From Chloroflexota bacterium (GTDB lineage Bacteria; Chloroflexota; Anaerolineae; Promineifilales; Promineifilaceae): DNA of 49,912 bases. Position numbers and translations under genes: made by a program. Below, in pieces: positions 16,585-25,593 of the stretch. The notes beneath the pieces are model-generated. The model made no database searches, was not told the DNA's origin, and saw only the letters and a program-made list of their open reading frames with translations. The stretch is taken from the NCBI GenBank assembly GCA_009937635.1, contig JAACFF010000005.1, positions 1-49,912 of the forward strand, written 5' to 3'. Each line of letters opens with the position of its first letter. The first letter of the stretch is position 1.

Positions 16585-18828
16585 TCAGGATAGCTCCAAT
16601 TGGCCTAGAGCCGTGTCCACCACATGTAAGGAGAGCAGAATAAACTCTTTGCGCGAACTGCCGAATTCTTGCAAGCCGTCAATACAGCGCTGCAACGCTT
16701 TGACCAGGGTCTGGTCGAGATCTCTTTTGGGTATCCACTGCAGCATAGTTATCAGAATGATAACGCCTGAGTCTACACCCCCTGCGGCGAAACTCTTGGC
16801 GCTTGCCTCTGCGATCTCAGCCAGTTCGTCCATCCCTGTACGCTCTGCTGGTTTCTGCATGGCCAAAAGCGCCTGGGCGGTTGAGGTGTTGAAGTCGGAA
16901 TGTAGCGATCGCCAATGCTGTAGATAATATTTCTCATCGCCCACAATACGAGCAATGGCCAAGCCTATCTCGCCCCGGGATACTTCTGATCGTACCGGCT
17001 GCAATAGGTCAAAGAGCTGCTCAACCGATCTCTCAACACGCAACATTCCCAATGCAGAAACATAAGCGAGCCTCAGCCTCGGATTTGGCTCCTGGCGAAG
17101 CTTGGCCTGGAAATGAGGAATACTATCAGCATCGCCAAGCAAAGCCAGGGCCCGGGCGCTGTTCGCTTCCAACGGCCGGTATCCTGAAAAAAGAGTCCGC
17201 CGTAGAGCGGGGATGGCCCTTGGACTGCCAATCCGCCCTATGGCCCGCACAGCGGAGATATTTAACTCAGACTCGGGATCTTCCAACACCCCGACTAGCG
17301 CATCCACCAGCTCATCTTCGGCCGGCATGCGGCCAATAGAATGAATCGCTTCCTGGCGCACGCTGAAGCTGGGGTCACCTAAAGCTTCAATCAGTTCATT
17401 GCTACTGAGCAGGCTATGAGCATCACCCATCTGCTCCGTCGCTACCACCCGTGTCATCTCATCGCCAGAGAAGTTATATTGGACCAACAGTCGCATCGCT
17501 TTGACGGGGTTACCACGCAGAAACATGCCCGCAAAATGACGAAAGGTCGTCGTTCCCTCAGTTTGTAAGCGCACGGCGATGATAGTACAAACCAGGATCA
17601 GAATGAAGCTCAAGAGGAATAATGGTGTATAAGGATCGATTTCAATACGACCCACTTGAGCCTCGAGGTTTTTCGATGCTGTTAAGATCTGGCCGGCGAG
17701 CAAGGGGCCGAACCCACTCACAATGGCAAACCAGGCATAAAAAACGGCCAAATAGGCCGACTTGTTTTCCTGGGGGATAGCATTGACGAAGAGATAGCGT
17801 GTCCAACTGATCTGCCAGGCCAGCGTGGCAATGCCAGCAACGACGGCAATAGCCATTGCCAGGGGAGCACTGGCAACATTGTTTTGCGGTAAGAGAACCC
17901 AGGCCACGGGTAGAATTAGAAGAAGATATAGACTGAGCTGCATGACAGGCTTACTTCCATAGCGATCGGCCGCCCATCCCCACAGAAAAGAGGTAACCAG
18001 CGCTCCGATATAGGTGCCGACGCTCAGTAACACAACGACACCATCGGCAAGGCCAACTTGCTCCTTCATGAACAAAGGCACGAAAGAAATCACAGATTGC
18101 CCACCCAGAGTGGCAAGCCCCAAAATGAGTAGGAAGAGGATGAAATTTCGACTGCGCAGTGCTTGATTCATCTGCCGTAAATGACCGCCGCTCGCAATGT
18201 CGCGCTGGCTGCTATCTTCGGCTGGTACCTGAGTAAAGGCCAGAACAGAGATTAGACCGACGGCAATACCAACGGCGATGAGAATCATGAAAGGTTGCAA
18301 GCCTGTCAATGTTTCAATGATGTAGCCTGCGACGACGATAACCAGGATACTGGCCACAGTCGTGCTCATGCTGTTGATGGCACTATATTTGCCGCGAATA
18401 TTGTCAGGGACAATCTCCTTTCTCCAGGGATAACCTCCGGTCTCGGCGATGGCCCGGCAAGCGCCGAAGAGCAAGATAATGATCGCAACCCAAAGAAAGG
18501 CACCATCGGTACCATAGCGGGCCAACACGACCGGCGTTAGAAGCAGAAAGGCTATGACGAACTTGCGGATGGCCCAGAATGTGACATAGGTGCGCTTGTA
18601 GCCAAAGCGGGCTACAGATGGGGCAATAAAGGGCGCGATTATGCCTAGAAAGGGGACTATGGCCAAGAGGAGGCCAATCTGGGCAGCGTCAAGCCCCAAT
18701 TCATCCAGGAAAAGTATGAAAACGGAGCCAGAAAAGGTGAGTAGAACAAAGACGATGTTCAGTGTCTGGGCTCCAACCAGCCAGGGCAGGCGGTTGATCT
18801 TTTCAACATCTGTCAGCGTAGAAGTCAT
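16585..18828 (-). CDS. MFS transporter fused to C-terminal HEAT repeats
   Basis: A 747-residue protein. Residues 15-430 hold about 12 hydrophobic segments of a major facilitator, with the loop GWAADRYGSKPVM between segments 8 and 9. Residues about 440-740 are soluble and contain PBS-lyase/HEAT-type repeats: LIEALGDPSFSVRQEAIHSI, LVGVLEDPESELNISAVRAI and AIPALRRTLFSGYRPLEANS. The ATG overlaps the sialidase stop by 4 bp, so it is the last gene of the long operon and probably exports or imports a sugar or its breakdown product. The HEAT tail is unusual for an MFS protein and may bind a cytoplasmic partner. Substrate unknown. Confidence 0.85.
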   Translation of the reverse strand: MTSTLTDVEKINRLPWLVGAQTLNIVFVLLTFSGSVFILFLDELGLDAAQIGLLLAIVPFLGIIAPFIAPSVARFGYKRTYVTFWAIRKFVIAFLLLTPVVLARYGTDGAFLWVAIIILLFGACRAIAETGGYPWRKEIVPDNIRGKYSAINSMSTTVASILVIVVAGYIIETLTGLQPFMILIAVGIAVGLISVLAFTQVPAEDSSQRDIASGGHLRQMNQALRSRNFILFLLILGLATLGGQSVISFVPLFMKEQVGLADGVVVLLSVGTYIGALVTSFLWGWAADRYGSKPVMQLSLYLLLILPVAWVLLPQNNVASAPLAMAIAVVAGIATLAWQISWTRYLFVNAIPQENKSAYLAVFYAWFAIVSGFGPLLAGQILTASKNLEAQVGRIEIDPYTPLFLLSFILILVCTIIAVRLQTEGTTTFRHFAGMFLRGNPVKAMRLLVQYNFSGDEMTRVVATEQMGDAHSLLSSNELIEALGDPSFSVRQEAIHSIGRMPAEDELVDALVGVLEDPESELNISAVRAIGRIGSPRAIPALRRTLFSGYRPLEANSARALALLGDADSIPHFQAKLRQEPNPRLRLAYVSALGMLRVERSVEQLFDLLQPVRSEVSRGEIGLAIARIVGDEKYYLQHWRSLHSDFNTSTAQALLAMQKPAERTGMDELAEIAEASAKSFAAGGVDSGVIILITMLQWIPKRDLDQTLVKALQRCIDGLQEFGSSRKEFILLSLHVVDTALGQLELS

Positions 18829-20675
18829 GATGAATGGATAGCCCCGGTCTTATGGAAACCATCCTGGCCACAGGTAAGCCAATCTAAAGTAAAGCTGGTA
18901 TAGACGATACCACCTTGATTCCCCCGCTCATAGAGCAAGCCAATTTTCATGTCACCTTGAATGAGTAAATCACTATAGGCAGCCGGACCAGGGTCGATGA
19001 CCCTGCTCACGGGCCAGGTCTGGCCCTCATCGTAACTCAGGCGGACGGTCATATTGATGCGCGCCTGAGGATGGTTGGGGTTAGCAAAAAGAATGCGGCT
19101 TTTGCCACCGTACTGTCCTTCATCACTGCGAGTATAACGAATCAGAGTGGCCTGTACGCCTGAATCAACCAAGACCGGATCGTGGTAAGCAGGCTGGAAG
19201 TGAATATTTCCCCCTTCGTCAAAGGAGCCGCGCGCCACCGCTCGACGGCCGGCGACTTTGCCATCCTGGTAATTGCGACTATTTATTAGCACGTCACCAT
19301 TCTCGAGCTCTACGGCCATCGTTTCGTTGAGTCCCTTGGCGCTGCTGCCATCCTCGCGCCGGGAAACAGGCCCGCTCATATGCCAGCTTTCACCCAGATC
19401 ATCACTCCAGAATGCATAATTAGTGGCATCCAATATGGAATCATCCCCCATCGTGTAGCTGGCAGCAAAAAAGAGCCGCCCACGAGTTCTGGTTTTGCCG
19501 GCGGACCCTCTAAGCTGGATAGCATGTCCGGGCAGAGGGACTTGCTTGCGCCAGTCCGCTTCCTTATTTTCCGGCCGGGCGGCAGCGGGGTAGATATCAG
19601 CATAGTTGGGATTGTAAGGCTTATGCACTGACAGAGTGATATCCTTTTCGCCGTGCCAGGTACGGCCGTGATCCTCGCTGAAAATACAAAAGGTGCGGTT
19701 GACGCCTTTGCCCCTGGCGATATCCCATTCGGAAAACTCCTTCTTGTTAAAGACGACGACAATGCGGCCTGTCCCTAATATCGTGTCTACCACCGGCGAA
19801 CAATTCATGCAGCCGTACTCATTGTCGCCCAATAGATTCCTTGCCACAACTTGCACTGGCCCCCAAGAATGCCCATTGTCGCTGCTCCGTCTACAAACAA
19901 TGCGGATGATCGGGGTAGAGTCGCTGCAGTCGGCGACGCGGCCCTCGGCAAAAGCTACTAAATCCCCATTGGTTACGCGGATGATGCTGGGAATGCGATA
20001 GCAAGCGTAACCCTCACTTCCGTTGCTAAAAACGGGAACAATGGGGAGTGGCGAGTGGGGAGTGCTGAGTGATGGGTGGCGGGTAGCGGACGGCTGATTG
20101 CCCTGTTTGAGGAAAGAGGCGATTTCTGCTGCTTGGAGAGCTCGTGGATATAGACGAAAATCGTCGATCAGTCCTGTCCCCTGACGGCCGAATGTGTGAT
20201 CGAAGTGGCCACCAGCTACATCGGTATAACCACCAATGAGTAGCCGCCGATCTTCATCGACAGCGCCAGGATCAATTTGCAGCGCGAATTTACTCTCCAG
20301 CCAACTGGCGCCAGAACCATCGAGGTACGCGGCTATCACCCGCTTGTTCTGGTCGACGATACCGGCGAAGTGGTGCCATTGGCCAAGGCCAGAAAGAGGA
20401 GCGCTGATCTCCTGGCGGCAGTTCCCGTCAAAGTTGGCGCGAAAGGCCAATTGTCCATCGTGAAGGAATACCGACCAGCCTCTTTGGGATGCCCTCTTGT
20501 TGCCCACATTAGCCAGCACTTGGATCCCCGCTAGGTTCGTCACCTGGAACCAGAAGGTGATCGTATAGATATTCGAACTGATTGTTGGCACAGGAACCGT
20601 GAATGCGACTTCGTCTAGAGTGCCGATTTCGTCCAGATTGCAGCGTATGGCGTAATCAACAGGGCCGTAATCCAT
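18825..20675 (-). CDS. Exo-alpha-sialidase with N-terminal LamG-like domain, cytoplasmic
   Basis: A 616-residue protein. The start at 20675 is separated by one base from the FAH stop (TGA-G-ATG); the longer frame to 20762 lies inside the FAH gene. Residues 1-190 are LamG/concanavalin-like (GQWHHFAGIVD, IDDFRLYPRAL). Residues 215-600 are a GH33-type propeller: YRIP at 226-229 (the Arg of the FRIP motif), four Asp boxes (SSDNGHSW 264, SEDHGRTW 333, SDDLGESW 424, SYDEGQTW 547), Arg in NSRNY and KSRIL, and the Tyr-Glu pair in LLYERG (582-583). It should release terminal sialic acids. There is no signal peptide, so it likely acts on imported sialyl oligosaccharides. The linker (197-212) is built from a simple DNA repeat. 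Substrate linkage and hydrolytic versus trans-sialidase mode cannot be told. Confidence 0.88.
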   Translation of the reverse strand: MDYGPVDYAIRCNLDEIGTLDEVAFTVPVPTISSNIYTITFWFQVTNLAGIQVLANVGNKRASQRGWSVFLHDGQLAFRANFDGNCRQEISAPLSGLGQWHHFAGIVDQNKRVIAAYLDGSGASWLESKFALQIDPGAVDEDRRLLIGGYTDVAGGHFDHTFGRQGTGLIDDFRLYPRALQAAEIASFLKQGNQPSATRHPSLSTPHSPLPIVPVFSNGSEGYACYRIPSIIRVTNGDLVAFAEGRVADCSDSTPIIRIVCRRSSDNGHSWGPVQVVARNLLGDNEYGCMNCSPVVDTILGTGRIVVVFNKKEFSEWDIARGKGVNRTFCIFSEDHGRTWHGEKDITLSVHKPYNPNYADIYPAAARPENKEADWRKQVPLPGHAIQLRGSAGKTRTRGRLFFAASYTMGDDSILDATNYAFWSDDLGESWHMSGPVSRREDGSSAKGLNETMAVELENGDVLINSRNYQDGKVAGRRAVARGSFDEGGNIHFQPAYHDPVLVDSGVQATLIRYTRSDEGQYGGKSRILFANPNHPQARINMTVRLSYDEGQTWPVSRVIDPGPAAYSDLLIQGDMKIGLLYERGNQGGIVYTSFTLDWLTCGQDGFHKTGAIHSS

Positions 20676-20676
20676 C

Positions 20677-22485
20677 TCATGGTTTCCTGAAGAAAGTACC
20701 GGTTGTCTGCTCAAGCCCCTCAATGGCCGCGGTGACGGTGAATGTTGGTGGCGCGGTGTCAACCGGTAAGGTCAAAAGATCGCGGGTACGACCTAGCGTC
20801 ACGACGTCGCCGGGGAAGAGAGTGATTTCTTGGGTGAGAAAGGCCAGGACCTGAGGCGCTAAGAGAATATATTCACTGGTGTCGCCGACGATCTCTCCTA
20901 GATCTGAGATGGCCAGGCGCATAGTCCGCCCGCGTATGTCATCTAGCTTTAAAGAGACCAGATCGCTGTTTAGCACGTTAAAGCCATCGGCCCAGCGTGC
21001 ATAGACGGCCGGCAGATTGGCTTCCTGGAGCGTGGCGGGGAAACGGATTGGGTCAGCAAAGGATGCGTCGCGGAGCACGATCATGGGTGTGTAGCCCAGA
21101 ATATAGGCGGCTGCACTCTCCCCCGTTACCCGGTAAGCCAACTGGCGTAAAACAAAGGCCAGTTCAAGACCCACAGTCAAGGTGGTTGCACGGTCAGGGA
21201 TAACTATCTTGCTCTTTGATTCCGCAAGCGCGCTACCTGGATTATTCAGCACCCGAGGCAAAGGCCGGATCGCCAATCCTTCTATTTCTGGCGCCGCCCG
21301 GTAATTGGCAAAGACAGTCCAGAAGTGACGTGCCCGCTTGGGTGACCACTCGGCAACGGTGACGGCCGTTTCGCCTGCGTCGATCAAATCGCGCACGGCC
21401 GGTACAGGATTTAATCTCCTGTCTGCGGGCTCGACCGGCCGCCAATCTTCCTGGGCTGCCAGCACCACTGGCAGTCGCAGCACGCCCACTTTTTCCAGCT
21501 CACCTTCGATGGTGTCGCCGGCCGTAAAGGGCATATCGGTCGTGATAGGCATGCCATCGACGGCCATTGTACCCATGTGAATCACGTCACCAGGATAAAG
21601 CGTCATGAAAGAGGACAGCCAACTAATGAGCCGTTCGTAACCGATGACCATAGCGCCCGTGCTAGCCCGATCGCGCAGCCAGCCCGATTGGCGGGTATAT
21701 AAGATCAGGTCATAAGGGTTGCCGACCTCATCAGGCGTGGTCAAGTAAGGGCCCATGCCCGCCATCGTATTGGATTTCTTGCCCAGCCAGGAACCGGTGG
21801 CGTCTTCAAACCAGTCCAACTCACCTCCACTCGCTTCCTGCAACTGGTCCATATAACGGTCGTGTACCAGATCCATGACGATGGTATACCCGGCAATAAA
21901 TTGATGTGCTTCACTGACCGGGATGTCACGTCCCTGGCGACCGATGATAATTCCTGGTTCTGGCGTCCAGTTAAAATTTTTCATTTCTTTTGTGACATAG
22001 ACGGGTTCGCCGGGTCCCACCAGCGAACCTTGCGGCCGCTGGTGCCCTTGAGGGTACATGTTGACGACAAAACGATTGGGGTTATTGCGCACAAAAGTAG
22101 GGCTATTTTGCACCAGACCAAAAAATAGGCGTGGCCGGGGAATGGGGGCGCGCAAATGGACCTGATCTAACGGGAAACCGGCTCCTGCCAGCAACGCCTG
22201 GTCGGACTGTTCCAGGAAGCGCTGCAAGTAATCCTGCAATCGACGGGCGGCGCTCATGCCCTCGTCGCCCAAAACCAGAAAATCACTCAATTGCTGGGGC
22301 CACGGCCGGTCCGGCAAAAAACGCGGACGGCTGCTAAAGAAAGGAGATGTCGGCCGTTTAGCATAGTAATAGAGTCGCTCTTCGGCCAACTCAGGATCAA
22401 AGATCCACGGTCCGCCGCTAGCGGGGTGGGACAAGACAAGGCCGAAACGTTCACGTCCTTGGGTTACAAAAGTTGCCAGTTTCAT
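20677..22485 (-). CDS. Tandem fumarylacetoacetate-hydrolase (FAH) family protein
   Basis: A 602-residue protein, about twice the usual FAH-family length. The N-terminal half (about 100-335) carries the family core: EPGIIIGRQGRDI (metal-ligand Glu), DWFEDATGSWLGKKS, then GPYLTTPDEVGNP, YPGDVIHMGT and AGDTIEGELEKVG. The C-terminal half (about 400-590) repeats the fold in decayed form (LTVGLELAFVLRQL, FPGDVVTLGRTRDLL) and lacks most metal ligands. FAH enzymes cleave or hydrate 2-oxo or 1,3-diketo acids, as in sugar-acid degradation. In this operon the enzyme may act on a keto-acid made by the dehydrogenases or the enolase-superfamily dehydratase; that is inference. The gap to the sulfatase upstream is 32 bp, and the sialidase start follows at once. 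Confidence 0.85.
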   Translation of the reverse strand: MKLATFVTQGRERFGLVLSHPASGGPWIFDPELAEERLYYYAKRPTSPFFSSRPRFLPDRPWPQQLSDFLVLGDEGMSAARRLQDYLQRFLEQSDQALLAGAGFPLDQVHLRAPIPRPRLFFGLVQNSPTFVRNNPNRFVVNMYPQGHQRPQGSLVGPGEPVYVTKEMKNFNWTPEPGIIIGRQGRDIPVSEAHQFIAGYTIVMDLVHDRYMDQLQEASGGELDWFEDATGSWLGKKSNTMAGMGPYLTTPDEVGNPYDLILYTRQSGWLRDRASTGAMVIGYERLISWLSSFMTLYPGDVIHMGTMAVDGMPITTDMPFTAGDTIEGELEKVGVLRLPVVLAAQEDWRPVEPADRRLNPVPAVRDLIDAGETAVTVAEWSPKRARHFWTVFANYRAAPEIEGLAIRPLPRVLNNPGSALAESKSKIVIPDRATTLTVGLELAFVLRQLAYRVTGESAAAYILGYTPMIVLRDASFADPIRFPATLQEANLPAVYARWADGFNVLNSDLVSLKLDDIRGRTMRLAISDLGEIVGDTSEYILLAPQVLAFLTQEITLFPGDVVTLGRTRDLLTLPVDTAPPTFTVTAAIEGLEQTTGTFFRKP

Positions 22486-22517
22486 CCTTATTTTTCCTAT
22501 ATGTTAGGATTATTCGA

Positions 22518-23972
22518 TCAATGCCGGTATGGTTCGTAATCTTCAAGCAATGTGTGCTTTCGCTCAGAAAAGAGGTTTCGGATCCATAACGCTAGTTCGT
22601 CATCCGTTTTTTCGGCCCAATAGAGAAGCCGCTGGCGAAAATGCGCTCGTGTTTCTTCATAATCCGGGTCGTCGATCAGGTTGTTCAATTCGTAAGGATC
22701 GCCAACCAAATCGTACAGTTCGTCCATCTCAGGCGCATTGAAGACATACTTAAAACGGGAACCGACGATCATGCGGCTCTGGTAGGTGACGTTGTGATGC
22801 CCGTAGAATACGGAAAATACATCCTCTTCCCTATCGAGCGCCTGTTGGCTCGGATGCAACAGCGGCAGCAAAGAACGGCCGTCCAATTCTCTTCCAGCTT
22901 CAATGCCCGCCAGTTCCAATAGGGTGGACAAGATATCTAAATTACTAATAGGCTGTTGCAATATCTGCCCGCCTGCCTGCCTGGGTACGCGCAAGATAAA
23001 TGGAATGCGGACCATTTCCTGGTACATCATGGTAAACTTATCGTGAATGCCGCCATGCGCACCACAATGCTCCCCGTGATCGGCCGTAAAGAGAACCACC
23101 GTATTTTCAGCCAGGCCCAACGCTTCCAGGGCGTCAAGGATACGGCCGATCTGGGCATCAATCATCGTTGTAAAGCCAAAGTAGCTGGCTACCCATTTGG
23201 ACCATTCATCCCAGCCCCTTGGTTCGTTCCCTTCGCCGGCGAAAGCATCGCGGTAACGGCGGTGAGCGCGAGGCTTACCACTCAGGTCATCATGAAAGTT
23301 GGGCCAGGGAGGAATGGTAGCGGCATCATACATGGATGCATAAGGCTCGGCAGGCAAATAAGGCGCGTGCGGTCCCCAGAAGTTGCAGAAGTGCAGGAAA
23401 GGCGCGCCGCTTTGTTGGTAATCCGCGAGCATATCGATAGTAGTTTCGGCCAGGAAATAGGGTACTGAGGCCTCGACGGGGCCAGTAATCTGACCTCTGA
23501 GCAGCAAATTCGTGGACCAGCCCGTGCCCAAGGGAATGATTTCCCCTTCTTCCAGACCGTTGCGGCGCAGATATTCTTTGTACTCAGCCGTGCTGGTTCC
23601 TTTGCCATATCCAGGCACATTCATGCCTTCAAAGCCAAAGTCCTGTGGTAATTTTTCCTCACCACAATGCCACTTGCCCACAAACCCACAACGGTAGCCG
23701 GCAGCGCCAAAGTCCTGGGAGATCAGGCGGGTGTCTTCGTGAAATTCATACTCATTGGCCAATACGCCGTGATTGCGCGGGTATAAGCCGGTATAGACCG
23801 AGGCTCGGGCTGGCGAACAGAGCGCACAGACGGTGTAGGCATTGTCAAAACGGGTGCCTGAAGCGGCCAGCCTATCGATAGCCGGTGTCCGGCAAATCGC
23901 GGAGCCATAGGCACCGATGGTGTCCGTGCGCTGCTGGTCGGTCATAATGATCAGGAAGTTGGGTTGGTTCAT
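22518..23972 (-). CDS. Sulfatase (formylglycine type, CSPAR)
   Basis: A 484-residue alkaline-phosphatase-superfamily sulfatase. I chose ATG 23972 because it overlaps the GNAT stop as ATGA and begins right before the first strand (MNQPNFLIIMTDQQR). Cys52 in CSPARASVYTG is the residue converted to formylglycine. Metal and active-site elements follow (GKWHCG, FTADHGEHCGAHG). No signal peptide is seen, so it should be cytoplasmic and act on imported, sulfated sugars. Neither an FGE nor an anaerobic maturase gene is in the window. Substrate unknown; the sialidase operon suggests a sulfated sialic acid or another sulfated glycan unit. Confidence 0.92.
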   Translation of the reverse strand: MNQPNFLIIMTDQQRTDTIGAYGSAICRTPAIDRLAASGTRFDNAYTVCALCSPARASVYTGLYPRNHGVLANEYEFHEDTRLISQDFGAAGYRCGFVGKWHCGEEKLPQDFGFEGMNVPGYGKGTSTAEYKEYLRRNGLEEGEIIPLGTGWSTNLLLRGQITGPVEASVPYFLAETTIDMLADYQQSGAPFLHFCNFWGPHAPYLPAEPYASMYDAATIPPWPNFHDDLSGKPRAHRRYRDAFAGEGNEPRGWDEWSKWVASYFGFTTMIDAQIGRILDALEALGLAENTVVLFTADHGEHCGAHGGIHDKFTMMYQEMVRIPFILRVPRQAGGQILQQPISNLDILSTLLELAGIEAGRELDGRSLLPLLHPSQQALDREEDVFSVFYGHHNVTYQSRMIVGSRFKYVFNAPEMDELYDLVGDPYELNNLIDDPDYEETRAHFRQRLLYWAEKTDDELALWIRNLFSERKHTLLEDYEPYRH

Positions 23973-24538
23973 AATGTCTCTGTGTTGGGCGGATCGGTTG
24001 GCTTTTTGATCTGTTCCAGAAGCGTGTTCCATGTTATCTGATCCTCGGTGCTTTTGATCTGGGCCGTAAAGCCGAATCGAAGATATAGATTGATAGCCGC
24101 CAGGCGGACAGTTGAAGTCGTCAGGTAGGCTCGTTTATGTCCCAACTCCCGCAATCGCTTACACGTGGCCGACATTAATGGTTTCGCCAATCCTAGACCC
24201 TGGTGCTCGGGTAAAATGGCCACCCAATGTACCTGGCCATAGCGCCTGCCCTGGAAATCATCATTAAACCAGGCCGTCGCCGTGCCCACGGCCGTTTGCT
24301 GGCGGTCACAAAGATAAAATTGGCGTTGGGTCAGCACGGCCGGATCATCGCCGAATTCACGAACAAATAGCTTTGGTGTGATGGTATTGTATTGATCAGC
24401 CGCGGACTGAATCGCTAACCAGGCTTGTTCATCCCCCGGCTGATACTGTCGCAAGCTATAAGCCGGGGACAGAGAAAACACGGGAATGTCTTCAAGATGC
24501 GGCCGTATCATTCTCAACGGCTTATTTTCTATGGACAT
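23969..24538 (-). CDS. GNAT-family N-acetyltransferase
   Basis: A 189-residue GNAT-fold protein: strand SLRQYQPGDEQAWLAI (residues 28-43), then VHWVAILPEHQGLGLAKPLM (about 103-122), the acetyl-CoA pyrophosphate loop, here QGLGLA, and the C-terminal helix AAINLYLRFGF. It resembles the acetyltransferases of the RimI/mycothiol-synthase group, but the acceptor cannot be deduced. It sits between an oxidoreductase (20 bp upstream) and the sulfatase (4-bp overlap downstream), so it belongs to the sugar operon. It might acetylate an amino sugar freed during catabolism; that is a guess. Confidence 0.85.
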   Translation of the reverse strand: MSIENKPLRMIRPHLEDIPVFSLSPAYSLRQYQPGDEQAWLAIQSAADQYNTITPKLFVREFGDDPAVLTQRQFYLCDRQQTAVGTATAWFNDDFQGRRYGQVHWVAILPEHQGLGLAKPLMSATCKRLRELGHKRAYLTTSTVRLAAINLYLRFGFTAQIKSTEDQITWNTLLEQIKKPTDPPNTETL

Positions 24539-24558
24539 CGCATTTAATCTCAGCCCCT

Positions 24559-25593
24559 CTAGAGCAAGCTGATCGCCTCACCGGTGATTCTACTGCGAGC
24601 GACGGCCTCGGTGAAGTGCATATACTTGACACCGGCGTCAAAGGTCGTGTATTGGATTCGTTCCATACCACGTATCGCACCAACAAACTCTTCTTCCACG
24701 CGCCAGGAAGCTTGTTCCTGAGCTGGTATGGTCATCTCTGACATTGTCTCATCACCGCGCCGTCCGCCATACAACCTGCCCCCACTAAAGCTCAGTGTAC
24801 CCTCACTGCCAAAGAGAATCGCTTCTCGGGTAGGTAGCAAGCCTGTGATATGGGAAATGGAAAAGGTGGCCTGGGCACCGCAGGCCATATCAGCCAGGAC
24901 AGCAAGGTGTTCGGGGATGTGAACAGCCTTCATGCTGTCGCTCTCTTGATCGCGGCGCATCTTGACGAAGGTTTTGCCCATGGCCATTACCATGGTAGCC
25001 TCGCCCACCCAGCGCATTACTGTTTCGTACCAGATGCCCAGGCTCATTACATTCAAGCCGCTTCGATCGGCGTCTTGCCGCCAGGTGAGGGGGCTGGTGC
25101 TATCCAGGAAAGCGCCGCCATGATCATGTACCTCGATGGCCAGGATATCGCCCAGGTAGCCTTCAGCAATGAGCCTTTTGATGGTGGCATCCACACCGAA
25201 AGAGAAGGGGGAAGGTACGATTTGGGTGACCAAATGTCGTTTGGTCTGGGACTTGTCCAGCATTTGGCGGGCTTCGTCGAGGTTCATGGCCATGCGCGCC
25301 TCGACCAAGACATGTTTTTCGACCTCCAGAGCAGCCAGTGTGGCTTGGCAATGTAAATATGGCCAGGTGCCGATGATGATGGCATCGGTGTCAGGCGCAG
25401 ATACTAGCTGCCACCACTCATCATAGATGGTTGGGATCGCAAACTGATCGGCGACCCGCTGTGAAGATTGGCGGCTGCGATTACAGACGCTAACAATTTG
25501 GACACCGTCAATCGCTTGCAGACCCGGAATGTGTTTTGAGACGGTATTGGCGCCGGCGCCAACGATTCCCACTCGTAAGACTTCATTGCTCAT
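24559..25593 (-). CDS. Gfo/Idh/MocA oxidoreductase, EKP motif altered to EAR
   Basis: A 344-residue NAD(P)-binding protein. GIVGAGANTVSKHIPG at residues 9-24 is the Rossmann turn. The family's EKP motif, whose Lys is catalytic, reads E98-A99-R100 here, so the usual Lys is absent. The C-terminal substrate domain follows (ILFGSEGTLSFSGGRLYGG). The gene starts 11 bp inside the end of the other Gfo/Idh gene, so the two are coupled and may form a pair. Family members act on many sugars; YjhC/NanOx-type members convert 2,7-anhydro-sialic acid to sialic acid, which would suit this operon, but sequence reading alone cannot show it. With Lys missing it may be a regulatory partner or use a different mechanism. 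Confidence 0.85.
   Translation of the reverse strand: MSNEVLRVGIVGAGANTVSKHIPGLQAIDGVQIVSVCNRSRQSSQRVADQFAIPTIYDEWWQLVSAPDTDAIIIGTWPYLHCQATLAALEVEKHVLVEARMAMNLDEARQMLDKSQTKRHLVTQIVPSPFSFGVDATIKRLIAEGYLGDILAIEVHDHGGAFLDSTSPLTWRQDADRSGLNVMSLGIWYETVMRWVGEATMVMAMGKTFVKMRRDQESDSMKAVHIPEHLAVLADMACGAQATFSISHITGLLPTREAILFGSEGTLSFSGGRLYGGRRGDETMSEMTIPAQEQASWRVEEEFVGAIRGMERIQYTTFDAGVKYMHFTEAVARSRITGEAISLL

Noticed and set aside
16412-16927. 171-codon plus-strand frame
   Set aside because: It is antisense to the MFS-HEAT C-terminus and has no motif or ribosome site.
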